64,000 bases of DNA from an uncultured Hyphomonadaceae bacterium (GTDB lineage Bacteria > Pseudomonadota > Alphaproteobacteria > Caulobacterales > Hyphomonadaceae), in contig CALKFG010000007.1 of NCBI GenBank assembly GCA_938084575.1, forward strand, positions 178,191 through 242,190. The letters are read 5' to 3'. A program made the translations under genes and the position numbers. This document shows positions 36,842-45,193 of this stretch, in pieces; the stretch's first letter is position 1; the number at the start of each line of letters is the position of its first letter. Under the pieces are notes generated by a model, which worked only from the letters and a program-made list of their open reading frames with translations, was not told where the DNA came from and ran no database searches.

Positions 36842-38488
36842 CTACCGACGCCACGTCAGGAACGCGCCACCCGCCACGATTACGAGGCTTAACCAGAACA
36901 GTGTCGGTCCGAATCTTTGAAACGGCGTCGATGACAACGGCGCCGGCAACGGCACCCTCACCACAGAGGAGCGCCAGCCCTCCGGGTCCCCGGGAACCGG
37001 CTGGCCACGTCCGACTTGCCGTCCCAGTCCATCGACCATGGCGCTCACCCCACGGCTGGCCACACGCGCCATGGGCAGACCGCTTTCAATCGCGCGGTAG
37101 CGATTCTGGGCGTAATGCTGGGCCGGCCCGAGTCCGGCGCCGAACCAGCTGTCATTCGAGATCACAATGATCCACTTGGCCTGGTCGCGCTGGGGCAAAG
37201 CCTTGCGGACCATGTCCGGAAACAGTCCCTCATAGCAAATCAGCGGGATGAAGGGGGGAACATCTCCCTGTGGCAGCAACACCGTTGGTTGCGGCCCGGG
37301 TGTGAATCCGGACCGGGCATTGATCTGTAATGCCTCCGGCAAAAGTCCCGACATATAATCCCCGAACGGCACGATCCGGCTCGCCGCCAATTCCCCAAAG
37401 GGAACCAGCCGATGCTTGTCATAAAGCCCGACCAGTTCAGCAGCTGACGTCCCCCGGCGCAGGATGGCCAGGCTGTTAAACCACTGCGTTTCAGTCTCAA
37501 CCCGACTGAAGCGCGAGGTTCCCGCAATCAGGACCCGGCCGTCGAGAAATTCCGGGATCAGATCGATTGACTGGGTGTCGTTCAGCATCGGTTTTCCCAA
37601 TGCCCCTTCAGGCCAGATCATAATGTCATCCGGCGCACTGGGCACGGTGCGCATCAGCTCGATGTAGCGGCTCAGGATCTCCTCCTGGCCGGCCACGGTG
37701 GACTTCTCGGTCTGGGGAACGCCGACATCCATCAGCAGAACCGTCTGATCCGTCGAAACCGTTTCATCGGCCAGGCGCTGAACGCCCCAGGCCCAGCCGA
37801 ACCCAAACAGGGCCACGGCCAGCACGGCCGGCAGGCTGCGGCCCAGAACACCGCGCTGCTGGCGGGTATCGACCAGCGCAGCCGGGGCCACCATGACAAA
37901 CAGGGTCATCAGGGTCAGCCAGTAAACTCCGCCGACGGAGGCGAGCTGGGAAATCGCCCCGCCCGGCATCCAGCTTGTGCCGGCAATGTTCCACGGAAAC
38001 CCGCCAAACAGCACCCCTCGCAGGGCCTCTGCACCCCCCATGGCGGTGGCAAACACAAAAATACGCGAGGGCGAACTCGACCAGAAGGCACCGCCAGCCG
38101 CCAGAGCCAGTCCCCAGATCGCACCCAGCCCACCGGGCAGAGCGACCAGGGGCATCCACAGGAAAACGGCATGGCGCTCCGGCTCTACAAGGAAGGGCAA
38201 TGCCGTCCAGTACATGGAGACCAGAAAAAAACCGACCCCAAAGGCCCACCCCCGGAGAAACATAGCCCGCGCCCATTTCTTGCGCCCGCGCGCGCCGTCC
38301 AGCATCCAGACCAGCCCGGTCAGGGATACAGCCAGTGCCGGCGCCAGATGAAAAGGCGCAAAAGCGAGTGCCGAAAAGATACCGAGGAGGGCGGCAAACC
38401 CCAGGGCGGCCGGTCCTTCCAGCCGCGCAAGGGCTTCGTGAAGCGCCGTAAAGGCCCTCAATCCATGGCTATGGCCAGCCGCCGTCAT
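36842..38488 (-). CDS. lnt: Apolipoprotein N-acyltransferase
   Basis: Lnt adds the third acyl chain to lipoproteins in the inner membrane. A 548-aa protein with about six to seven N-terminal membrane helices and a periplasmic nitrilase domain whose catalytic triad is visible: E in IWPEGALGKP, K in LYDKHRLVPFGE and C in LICYEGLFPD. It ends with another hydrophobic helix. The start overlaps the corC stop by 4 bases. The window encodes at least three predicted lipoproteins that would be substrates. Confidence 0.97.
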   Translation of the reverse strand: MTAAGHSHGLRAFTALHEALARLEGPAALGFAALLGIFSALAFAPFHLAPALAVSLTGLVWMLDGARGRKKWARAMFLRGWAFGVGFFLVSMYWTALPFLVEPERHAVFLWMPLVALPGGLGAIWGLALAAGGAFWSSSPSRIFVFATAMGGAEALRGVLFGGFPWNIAGTSWMPGGAISQLASVGGVYWLTLMTLFVMVAPAALVDTRQQRGVLGRSLPAVLAVALFGFGWAWGVQRLADETVSTDQTVLLMDVGVPQTEKSTVAGQEEILSRYIELMRTVPSAPDDIMIWPEGALGKPMLNDTQSIDLIPEFLDGRVLIAGTSRFSRVETETQWFNSLAILRRGTSAAELVGLYDKHRLVPFGELAASRIVPFGDYMSGLLPEALQINARSGFTPGPQPTVLLPQGDVPPFIPLICYEGLFPDMVRKALPQRDQAKWIIVISNDSWFGAGLGPAQHYAQNRYRAIESGLPMARVASRGVSAMVDGLGRQVGRGQPVPGDPEGWRSSVVRVPLPAPLSSTPFQRFGPTLFWLSLVIVAGGAFLTWRR

Positions 38489-39309
38489 GCGCCCGGCTCT
38501 GACGACACGCTCTGGCGCAGAATCAGGCGCTGGATGCGGCGGGCATCCGCCTCGAGGATCTCGATATCGATCCCGGCGGGATGCCGCAACACTTCGCCCC
38601 GCAGGGGCACACGCCCGGCAAGGGCAAAGGCGATCCCGCCCAGCGTATCGACCTCGTGATCGTCCAGCGCGATGTGAAGACCGGTTTCCTGTTCAAAATC
38701 TTCGGTCTCCATGCGGGCATCGACTTCCCAGGCCCTGCGCCCCCGGCGAATGAGCATGGCAACATCCTCATCATGCTCGTCTTCAATCTCACCGACGATT
38801 TCTTCAACCAGATCCTCGAGGCTGACGAGCCCGTCGGTCCCGCCATATTCGTCAACCACCAGAGCCAGGTGAATCCGGCTGGTCTGCATTTTGACCATCA
38901 GGTCCGGCAACCGCATGCTGGCCGGCACGAACAGGATGTCCCGGCGCAGCCTTTCAAGCGGCGGATCGCTGTCATTCTCCGCCTCGGCACCCCGGGCGAT
39001 CTCGCTGACAACATCCTTGATGTGAACCAGGCCGACCGGATCATCCAGGGTCTCGCGGTAGATCGGCAGGCGGGAATGGGTTTCCTCTGCGAAAATCCGG
39101 ATCAGGTCCGGCAGCGATGTGGACAGCTCGACGGTGATCATTTCGGCCCGGGGGATCATGACATCGACGACCCGCGCCGTCTCAAATTCCGCGATGCGCA
39201 GACGCATTTCTTTCTGCGCCGGGGATGGGGCCGCCGACGGCGTCGCCGCTCCGGGGTCCGTCTGATGGCGGTTGAAAAAGCCCAAAAGGCGGCGCTTACG
39301 CTCTGGCAT
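38485..39309 (-). CDS. corC: CorC-type CBS domain protein
   Basis: A soluble 274-aa protein with two CBS domains (about 45-180; VVDVMIPRAEMI and HLALVVDEYGGTDGLVSLEDLVEEIVGEI) and a C-terminal CorC_HlyC domain (about 195-265). It lacks the DUF21 membrane part seen in the 24.5-kb relative. Conserved between ybeY and lnt in many Proteobacteria; proposed to affect Mg/Co efflux. It begins 39 bases after the ybeY stop. Confidence 0.92.
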   Translation of the reverse strand: MPERKRRLLGFFNRHQTDPGAATPSAAPSPAQKEMRLRIAEFETARVVDVMIPRAEMITVELSTSLPDLIRIFAEETHSRLPIYRETLDDPVGLVHIKDVVSEIARGAEAENDSDPPLERLRRDILFVPASMRLPDLMVKMQTSRIHLALVVDEYGGTDGLVSLEDLVEEIVGEIEDEHDEDVAMLIRRGRRAWEVDARMETEDFEQETGLHIALDDHEVDTLGGIAFALAGRVPLRGEVLRHPAGIDIEILEADARRIQRLILRQSVSSEPGA

Positions 39310-39348
39310 TATCGTCTTCGGATCCCGCTCATGCCGTTCGAATCGGCT

Positions 39349-39792
39349 TTACCTATATGGATCAGGCCACCCCAGAGACGCAAGCGCTTCAATCTCCAGG
39401 GCTTCCATTTCCACCGCATCCGCATCCTCAATATGGTCATAGCCGGCAAGATGCAGCAGGCCATGGATCAGCAAGTGCGACACATGCTGTTTCAGCTCGA
39501 GGCCGCGCGTCTCCGCATCCCGCCAGCTCACGCCAAACGACACCGCAATATCTCCAAGGAAAGGACGATCCTGCGGTGCGGCCGGAAATGACAGCACGTC
39601 CGTGGGCGTGTTCTTGCCCCGCCAGGTCTGGTTGAGCTGCTGACTGGTCGCATCATCGCACAGCAAAAGGCTGACCTCACCGTCGAGCCCGGCCATGTGC
39701 GCGCCCGCATCAAGCGCCACGCGACAGGCCGCTTCCAGACCGTCGACCCGCGCCCAGTCCGGTGCGTCAATGCGCAGATCCAGCGCGATCAT
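39349..39792 (-). CDS. ybeY: Endoribonuclease YbeY
   Basis: YbeY is a zinc-dependent RNase needed for 16S 3' maturation and 70S quality control. The metal motif [15 protein letters not shown] (H-x3-H-x5-H) is at about 112-126. Length 147 aa is normal. The start overlaps the phoH stop by 4 bases, preserving the phoH-ybeY-corC order. Confidence 0.96.
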   Translation of the reverse strand: MIALDLRIDAPDWARVDGLEAACRVALDAGAHMAGLDGEVSLLLCDDATSQQLNQTWRGKNTPTDVLSFPAAPQDRPFLGDIAVSFGVSWRDAETRGLELKQHVSHLLIHGLLHLAGYDHIEDADAVEMEALEIEALASLGWPDPYR

Positions 39793-40739
39793 GACTTGTC
39801 GCGGCCGGCATCAGCGTCATACGCCCGGATGATCCGCGACACGAGGGCGTGCCGGCGGACATCATCTGCGGTGAAAACGGTTTTACCTATGCCGGCGACC
39901 CCATCGAGAATCCGCAGCGCATGGGCCAGCCCGGAGGGCTGCCCGGCCGGCAGGTCGACCTGCCCCGGATCGCCGGTGACGACCATGCGGCTGTCCCGTC
40001 CGAGACGGGTCAGAACCATTTTCATCTGCGCCACGGTCGCATTCTGGGCCTCATCCATGATGACAAAAGCCTGTTTGAGCGTCCGTCCGCGCATAAAGGC
40101 CAGTGGCGCCACCTCGATGATCTGTTTTTCGCGCAGCCGCAGGGCCTGGTCAGCGCCCAGTGTCTCGTTCAACGCATCCCAGATCGGGCGCAGATACGGC
40201 TCGACCTTTTCTTCCAGGTCACCGGGCAAAAAGCCGAGATTCTCTCCGGCTTCAACCGCCGGGCGGGTAATGACCAGGCGCGAAACTTCCTTGTTGCGCA
40301 GTGCTGCCGCACCGGCGGCGACGGCCAGGAATGTTTTCCCGGTTCCGGCAGGACCGACTCCGAAGACGAGATCATGTCGCTGCTCGGTCAGGAGGTTGAG
40401 ATAATTGGCCTGCCGGGGAGTCTGGGGCCGGATCGGCACCTTCAGCCCTGTCAGAGTGACAAAGTGCTGGGCTGGGGCACGGGCCTGTTCAATCGCGCCC
40501 TCGAGGGCGCCAACACCGGCTTCGACATTGTGGGCCAGAGCGGATTCAAAGGCGCTGAGCGCCACCTGTGCCAGGGACACCGCCTCAGCCGACCCGGACA
40601 GGCTGATGCCACCGCCCTGGCTTTCGGCCGACAATTGGCCAGCGCTCAGAGCCTCCTCAAGCAGCAGGAGATGCATGTGATTGGGACCACAGACATAGGC
40701 AAGAAGGCTGGGATCATTCGGCTGCCAGAGGCGGGTCAA
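39789..40739 (-). CDS. ybeZ: PhoH-like ATPase (YbeZ)
   Basis: A 316-aa P-loop ATPase with the Walker [12 protein letters not shown] (about 131-141), the Walker B IMDEAQN and the [12 protein letters not shown] sensor segment. It partners YbeY in RNA metabolism. Overlaps miaB and ybeY by 4 bases at each end. Confidence 0.95.
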   Translation of the reverse strand: MTRLWQPNDPSLLAYVCGPNHMHLLLLEEALSAGQLSAESQGGGISLSGSAEAVSLAQVALSAFESALAHNVEAGVGALEGAIEQARAPAQHFVTLTGLKVPIRPQTPRQANYLNLLTEQRHDLVFGVGPAGTGKTFLAVAAGAAALRNKEVSRLVITRPAVEAGENLGFLPGDLEEKVEPYLRPIWDALNETLGADQALRLREKQIIEVAPLAFMRGRTLKQAFVIMDEAQNATVAQMKMVLTRLGRDSRMVVTGDPGQVDLPAGQPSGLAHALRILDGVAGIGKTVFTADDVRRHALVSRIIRAYDADAGRDKS

Positions 40740-42112
40740 GCCGCAGTCTCCCGTGCCTCGGGAAGCTGGCCGGTCAGGGAGTTGAGGCTGGCGCCGATAA
40801 TGTCGACGTCGATGATCTGGCCCAGCAGGGACGGAGCCGCGTCAAAGTGAACCGCCTGCATCCAGGGTGACCGGCCATGCATCTGGCCGTCCTGGCGTCC
40901 GGTGCCCGTGACCAGGACCGGGACACGCTGTCCGATCTTGGAGGCATTGAACTCAGTCTGTTGCTGACGCAGCAGGGCCTGCAGCGCATGCAGGCGTTCC
41001 GTCTTCACCGGTTCCGGCACTTGGCCGAACATGTCGGCCGCGGGCGTTCCCGGGCGTTCGGAATATTTGAAACTGTAGGCAATCGCGTAATTGACCTCCC
41101 GCACGAGATCCAGCGTATCCTCAAAATCCCGGTCGCGTTCGCCGGGAAAGCCGACAATGAAATCACTGGCCAGCGCCATGTCCGGACGCGCCGCGCGCAT
41201 GCGCCGCATGATGTCGAGATAGTGATCCCGCGTGTGGCCGCGATTCATCGCCTTGAGGATGGCATCAGATCCCGACTGAACCGGAAGGTGCAGGAAGGGC
41301 ATCAAGGACTCGACATCGCCATGGGCCGCAATCAGATCATCATCCACGTCTCGCGGATGACTGGTCGTATAGCGCAGGCGGTCAACGCCCCCGATCCGAC
41401 CGAGATGCCGCAGCAGGCGCGCCAGAGACCAATCGCCGCCACCTTCAATCGCCGGCCCGGCCCCGTGATAGGCATTGACGTTCTGTCCCAGAAGGGAAAT
41501 GTCCCGGACACCCTGCGCGGCCAGGCTGCGGGCTTCCAGCACGACGTCATCTACCGGGCGCGACAGTTCCGCTCCGCGGGTATAGGGCACCACGCAGAAG
41601 GTACAGAATTTGTCGCATCCTTCCTGCACGGACAGGAAGGCCATCGGGCCATCTGCCTGCCGCGCCTTGGGCAGAGCATCGAATTTTTCCAGCGTCTCAA
41701 AATCCGTTTCCAGCACTTCGCCCGTCTGGCGATGCACCCGGGCAATCATTTCCGGCAGCTTGTGATAGGCCTGCGGTCCCAGGACCATATCGACGGCCGG
41801 TTGGCGGCGCATGATTTCCGCCCCTTCGGCCTGGGCCACGCAGCCCGCCACGGCGATGGTCATGCGATCGCCCGACCGCTGCTTGAGCTTTTTCATCTGG
41901 CCCAGCTCGGAATAGACTTTTTCCGTCGCCTTTTCCCGGATGTGGCAGGTGTTGAGAACGACCAGATCGGCCTCATCGGGCGCGTCCACAGCGCGGTAGC
42001 CAAGCGGACGCAGAACATCCTTCATGCGCTCGCTGTCATACACGTTCATCTGGCAGCCATAGGTCTTGATATAGACCCGTTTGCTGCCGGGTTTGGGCAC
42101 CGTCTCCGTCAT
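40736..42112 (-). CDS. miaB: tRNA-2-methylthio-N6-dimethylallyladenosine synthase
   Basis: MiaB makes ms2i6A37 in UNN-decoding tRNAs. N-terminal cluster domain starts [18 protein letters not shown]; the radical-SAM triad is CDKFCTFC; a TRAM domain closes the 458-aa protein. It leads the conserved miaB-phoH-ybeY-corC-lnt series. The ORF6N gene lies immediately upstream on the same strand, 33 bases away. Confidence 0.97.
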   Translation of the reverse strand: MTETVPKPGSKRVYIKTYGCQMNVYDSERMKDVLRPLGYRAVDAPDEADLVVLNTCHIREKATEKVYSELGQMKKLKQRSGDRMTIAVAGCVAQAEGAEIMRRQPAVDMVLGPQAYHKLPEMIARVHRQTGEVLETDFETLEKFDALPKARQADGPMAFLSVQEGCDKFCTFCVVPYTRGAELSRPVDDVVLEARSLAAQGVRDISLLGQNVNAYHGAGPAIEGGGDWSLARLLRHLGRIGGVDRLRYTTSHPRDVDDDLIAAHGDVESLMPFLHLPVQSGSDAILKAMNRGHTRDHYLDIMRRMRAARPDMALASDFIVGFPGERDRDFEDTLDLVREVNYAIAYSFKYSERPGTPAADMFGQVPEPVKTERLHALQALLRQQQTEFNASKIGQRVPVLVTGTGRQDGQMHGRSPWMQAVHFDAAPSLLGQIIDVDIIGASLNSLTGQLPEARETAA

Positions 42113-42145
42113 GCCGGCGCTTATGGCCGAAAAAGCTGGAAATGG

Positions 42146-42937
42146 CTATGCTTTCGGCTGATCAAATCCATCCAGAACTGAGATCAGCTGGTCGATGTCG
42201 CCAGAGTCGAGATACCGCTGGGCGATCGCAGCCAGACGCAGGCGCTTGGCCTGAAGCGCAAGGCGGACATGCGCCATCCGGGCGCGACGGTCGTCACTCT
42301 GGCTCTGGACCTCGTCAGCCTGGGCAAGCAGCTTCTGAATTTCCGCCACCGTCTTTTGATTGCGGATGCGGACCGTTTTCAGCCGGGCGCGGATATGGGC
42401 AACGGTCTCATTGGCGATGTCGCCCACTTCCTGTTCGATCCGGGCGCCCACCTCCTCAGTCGACAGCGCGTCAATGATCCGGCCGAACAGGTCCCCCATC
42501 CGGGCAGACAGGTCCAGGTCTTCACCCAGCGCGATCAGTGCAGGAGGCGTGGCCGCGGGCGTGTGCTCAACCGCCCGCTCGCCATCCAGAGTCCGTCTGG
42601 CCAGGCCCTGGCGGACCTTGACGAAAACATCGACAATCCGGCGCGTCGCCGCGGCGGCTTCATCGGTGCTGAGCACGGTGCCCGCCATGACGACGCCGTG
42701 CTCGCTGAACACAAAGGGCGGGTACTGGCTTTTGCCCCAGACCCGCCCGGCCTCGGAGAATTCCTGCTTGAGACGTCGGAATTCGCCCTTGGACAGGCGC
42801 CAGACAAAGCGCTCAAATCGGCTGTCATTGCGGGTAACCTGCTGGTTGAGCGTCCGGGTCGAGGTTCCGAACAGCTGCGCCACGTCGCGGTCAATCATCA
42901 CCAGATGATCCCGGATGGTGTATAGGGGCACATCCAT
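42146..42937 (-). CDS. ORF6N domain protein
   Basis: A 263-aa protein with an N-terminal ORF6N (KilA-N-related) domain, residues about 3-90: [31 protein letters not shown] and [15 protein letters not shown]. The C-terminal half (about 150-260) is helical and charged, probably a coiled coil. ORF6N domains are common in phages and mobile elements, but no integrase, repeat or other phage gene is nearby. ATG 42937 is the domain start; a frame to 43030 adds unconserved residues. Function unknown. Confidence 0.85.
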   Translation of the reverse strand: MDVPLYTIRDHLVMIDRDVAQLFGTSTRTLNQQVTRNDSRFERFVWRLSKGEFRRLKQEFSEAGRVWGKSQYPPFVFSEHGVVMAGTVLSTDEAAAATRRIVDVFVKVRQGLARRTLDGERAVEHTPAATPPALIALGEDLDLSARMGDLFGRIIDALSTEEVGARIEQEVGDIANETVAHIRARLKTVRIRNQKTVAEIQKLLAQADEVQSQSDDRRARMAHVRLALQAKRLRLAAIAQRYLDSGDIDQLISVLDGFDQPKA

Positions 42938-43133
42938 GGGCTGGACCCTTCTGACTCTGCCACGTGACCCCGGCCTGTGGCCACGCATCCTGATCCCACC
43001 CCCGTCGGCGTTATCACAAAATGTGATCACAGGCCATAAAACGGTCTTGAATCAATACACTACACGAAAGTGTGGCTGGCAGGACTGTCGCCGCCCCTTC
43101 ACCCCGAAGCCGGGCCGGTCTACGCCTGACCAG

Positions 43134-43682
43134 ATGACCCGCGTGCTGCTGTTCAACAAACCCTTCAACGTGCTGTCGCAATTCACCGACAGCGGATCTG
43201 CCGCGTCCGACCGTCAGACCCTGTCGGACTACATCTCCGTCCCGGGGGTTTATCCGGCCGGGCGCCTCGACCGCGACAGCGAGGGGCTGCTGGTCCTGAC
43301 CGACAATGGGCGCCTGCAGCAGCATTTGTCGGATCCGCAATTCAAGACGGAGAAAATCTATTGGGCCCAGGTCGAGGGCATCCCGGCGCAGGCCGATCTC
43401 GTCGCGCTGCAGCGAGGCCTCGTCCTGAAGGATGGTCCGACCCTGCCGGCCGGCGCCCGGCGCATCGACGAACCCGCCCTGCTGTGGCCCCGCACGCCGC
43501 CCATACGGGTCCGGAAATCGGTTCCCGACAGCTGGATTGAACTGCGCCTGACCGAAGGCCGCAACCGACAGGTCCGACGCATGACCGCAGCGATCGGGTT
43601 CCCCACGCTGCGCCTGATCCGGGCCGGGATCGGCGCCTGGACACTTGAGGGGCTCGAAAGCGGCGCCTGGCGGGAAACCTGA
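43134..43682 (+). CDS. RluE-type 23S rRNA pseudouridine synthase
   Basis: A 182-aa synthase of the RsuA/RluB/E/F group, which isomerise uridines in rRNA. The catalytic aspartate is D46 in [14 protein letters not shown], and the basic GRNRQVRRM motif follows near 150. The protein has no S4 domain, and its length fits RluE (23S U2457). It starts at [14 protein letters not shown]. Divergent from the ORF6N gene with 196 bases between them. Confidence 0.9.
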   Translation: MTRVLLFNKPFNVLSQFTDSGSAASDRQTLSDYISVPGVYPAGRLDRDSEGLLVLTDNGRLQQHLSDPQFKTEKIYWAQVEGIPAQADLVALQRGLVLKDGPTLPAGARRIDEPALLWPRTPPIRVRKSVPDSWIELRLTEGRNRQVRRMTAAIGFPTLRLIRAGIGAWTLEGLESGAWRET

Positions 43683-43779
43683 TCCTCCGTCGCAGTCGGG
43701 GTACCCCAAATGGCTTGTCGGCTGTCCCGATCCATGCTGCTTATCGGGTCCTGATAACATAGGGTTGCGGAGAAAAAGC

Positions 43780-44703
43780 ATGGGTGTTCTGGACGGCAAG
43801 GTGGTCCTGGTAACAGGCGGCGGTAATGGCATTGGTCGGGAGTGTGCGCTGCTGGCCGCACAGAATGGGGCAAAAGTCCTCGTCAATGATCTGGGCGGCG
43901 GGCTCTCCGATGCGGGCAGCGATGCCGGGGATGCCGGGCCAGCGGCCAAAGTGGCCGAGGAAATCCAGACGGCCGGCGGAGAAGCCGTGTTCAACACCGA
44001 AAGCGTCACCGAAATGCGCGCCGTTCAGTCCATGGTGGAGCAGGCCATGGATTGCTTTGGTGGCCTGCATGCCGTGATCAATCCGGCCGGGATTCTGCGC
44101 GACACCATGTTTCATAAAATGTCGGAGGCCGACTGGAAGGCCGTGATCGACGTCCACCTGCATGGCAGCTTCAATGTCGCCCGGGCCACGATCGAGCATT
44201 TCCGCGACCAGGAAGACGGCGCCCTGGTGCTGTTCACCTCGACCTCCGGCCTCATCGGCAATATCGGGCAGGCCAATTATGCCGCGGCCAAAATGGGCAT
44301 TGCCGGCCTGTCCCGGATCGTCGCCATGGAAGGGGCCCGGAAAAATGTCCGGTCGAATATCATTGCGCCCTTTGCCTGGACCCGGATGATCGCGTCGATC
44401 CCGGTCAAGGACGAAGCCGGGCGCGAACGGGTCGAGCGGATGCGGACCGGCATGCGCGCCGATCAGGTCGCCCAGCTCGCCGTCACCCTGTGTGCCGACG
44501 GCGCCAAGGATGTGAACGGCCAGATCTTCTCGGTCCGCGGCAATGAAGTGGTGCTGTTCAGCCAGCCCCGGCCGGTCAAATCGGTCTCCCGCCTTGAGGG
44601 CTGGACACCGGAAAGTCTCATCGAACATGGCTTCTCGGCCATGCAGGGCAGCTTTACCGACCTCGGGGCAACGACCAGCGTCTTCCCCTATCCGCCGGTT
44701 TAA
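43780..44703 (+). CDS. SDR-family dehydrogenase, (3R)-hydroxyacyl-CoA dehydrogenase-like
   Basis: A 307-aa short-chain dehydrogenase: cofactor loop VTGGGNGIGR (11-20), NDLGG at 36-40 suggesting NAD and the MFE-2/HSD17B4-like branch, catalytic S156, Y167 and K171 (QANYAAAK). The usual NNAG is replaced by NPAG at 101-104. The C-terminus is longer than a minimal SDR (about 50 extra residues). A GCGGAGAA site precedes ATG 43780. Likely acts on a CoA-bound hydroxyacyl substrate (inference). Confidence 0.87.
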   Translation: MGVLDGKVVLVTGGGNGIGRECALLAAQNGAKVLVNDLGGGLSDAGSDAGDAGPAAKVAEEIQTAGGEAVFNTESVTEMRAVQSMVEQAMDCFGGLHAVINPAGILRDTMFHKMSEADWKAVIDVHLHGSFNVARATIEHFRDQEDGALVLFTSTSGLIGNIGQANYAAAKMGIAGLSRIVAMEGARKNVRSNIIAPFAWTRMIASIPVKDEAGRERVERMRTGMRADQVAQLAVTLCADGAKDVNGQIFSVRGNEVVLFSQPRPVKSVSRLEGWTPESLIEHGFSAMQGSFTDLGATTSVFPYPPV

Positions 44704-44722
44704 GGGCGGCAGGGCGGCGCCC

Positions 44723-44741
44723 GGTCCGCCGGCGCCGGACC
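44723..44741 (+). other. Hairpin after the SDR gene
   Basis: GGTCCG (44723-44728) pairs perfectly with CGGACC (44736-44741) across a 7-base loop. No U-tract follows, so it is at most a weak terminator or mRNA 3' end stabiliser. Confidence 0.35.
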
Positions 44742-44766
44742 TGTCCGAAACGTCATAAAATTTCTG

Positions 44767-44809
44767 TTGACGACATTTGTAGTCGATCCTAAAGACCACA
44801 TCTGTAGTC
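44767..44809 (+). promoter_or_regulatory. Promoter with two BlaI/MecI-type operators
   Basis: Two 16-base imperfect palindromes fit GACnACA-nn-TGTnGTC: GACGACATTTGTAGTC at 44769-44784 and GACCACATCTGTAGTC at 44794-44809, 25 bases apart start to start. The core ACA..TGT is the classic BlaI/MecI recognition pattern. A -35-like TTGACG (44767-44772) and, 17 bases on, a weak -10 TAAAGA (44790-44795) lie within them, so repressor bound here would block transcription of the BlaI/M56 pair. Confidence 0.75.
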
Positions 44810-44824
44810 AACAGGAAACCGTCC

Positions 44825-45193
44825 ATGTCCGTTCAGATCACGCCTGCCGAACTGGAGATCATGAAAATTATCTGGGCCCGGCCGGGCCTGGGCGCCAGCG
44901 AGATTGCCGAGGCCCTTACGGATCAGCAGGACTGGACCATCAAGACCATCAAGACCCTGCTGACACGACTGGTGGAGAAAGGCGCCCTGGCGACCACGTC
45001 AGAAGGTCGGCGTTTTCTCTACACGCCGAAAATTGCCCGCAAGACCTATCAGAAAACCGCCGCCAGCCAGCTGGTCGATCGTCTGTTCAATGGCCGTGCG
45101 GCCCCCCTCGTCGCCCAGCTCGCCGATGCGCGGGGCCTCAGCGAGGAAGACATTGCCGAGCTTGAGGCGCTTCTGGGAAGATTGAAATCATGA
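44825..45193 (+). CDS. BlaI/MecI/CopY-family transcriptional repressor
   Basis: The 122-aa protein has a winged helix (about 6-75; TPAELEIMKIIWARPGLGASEIAEAL and TIKTLLTRLVEKGAL) and a C-terminal dimerisation helix region, including LVDRLFNGRAAPLV, which aligns with the inter-domain cleavage segment of BlaI/MecI. Such repressors are inactivated by proteolysis triggered through a partner M56 protein, and that partner is encoded next, with an ATGA overlap. Two matching operators lie in its promoter, so autoregulation is likely. Confidence 0.93.
   Translation: MSVQITPAELEIMKIIWARPGLGASEIAEALTDQQDWTIKTIKTLLTRLVEKGALATTSEGRRFLYTPKIARKTYQKTAASQLVDRLFNGRAAPLVAQLADARGLSEEDIAELEALLGRLKS

Noticed and set aside
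40877..42181. 434-codon plus-strand frame opposite miaB.
   Set aside because: Antisense shadow of a gene with complete MiaB motifs.
42146..42937. Prophage or genomic island around the ORF6N gene.
   Set aside because: Neighbours are core genes and no integrase, att-like repeat, terminase or tRNA edge is visible.
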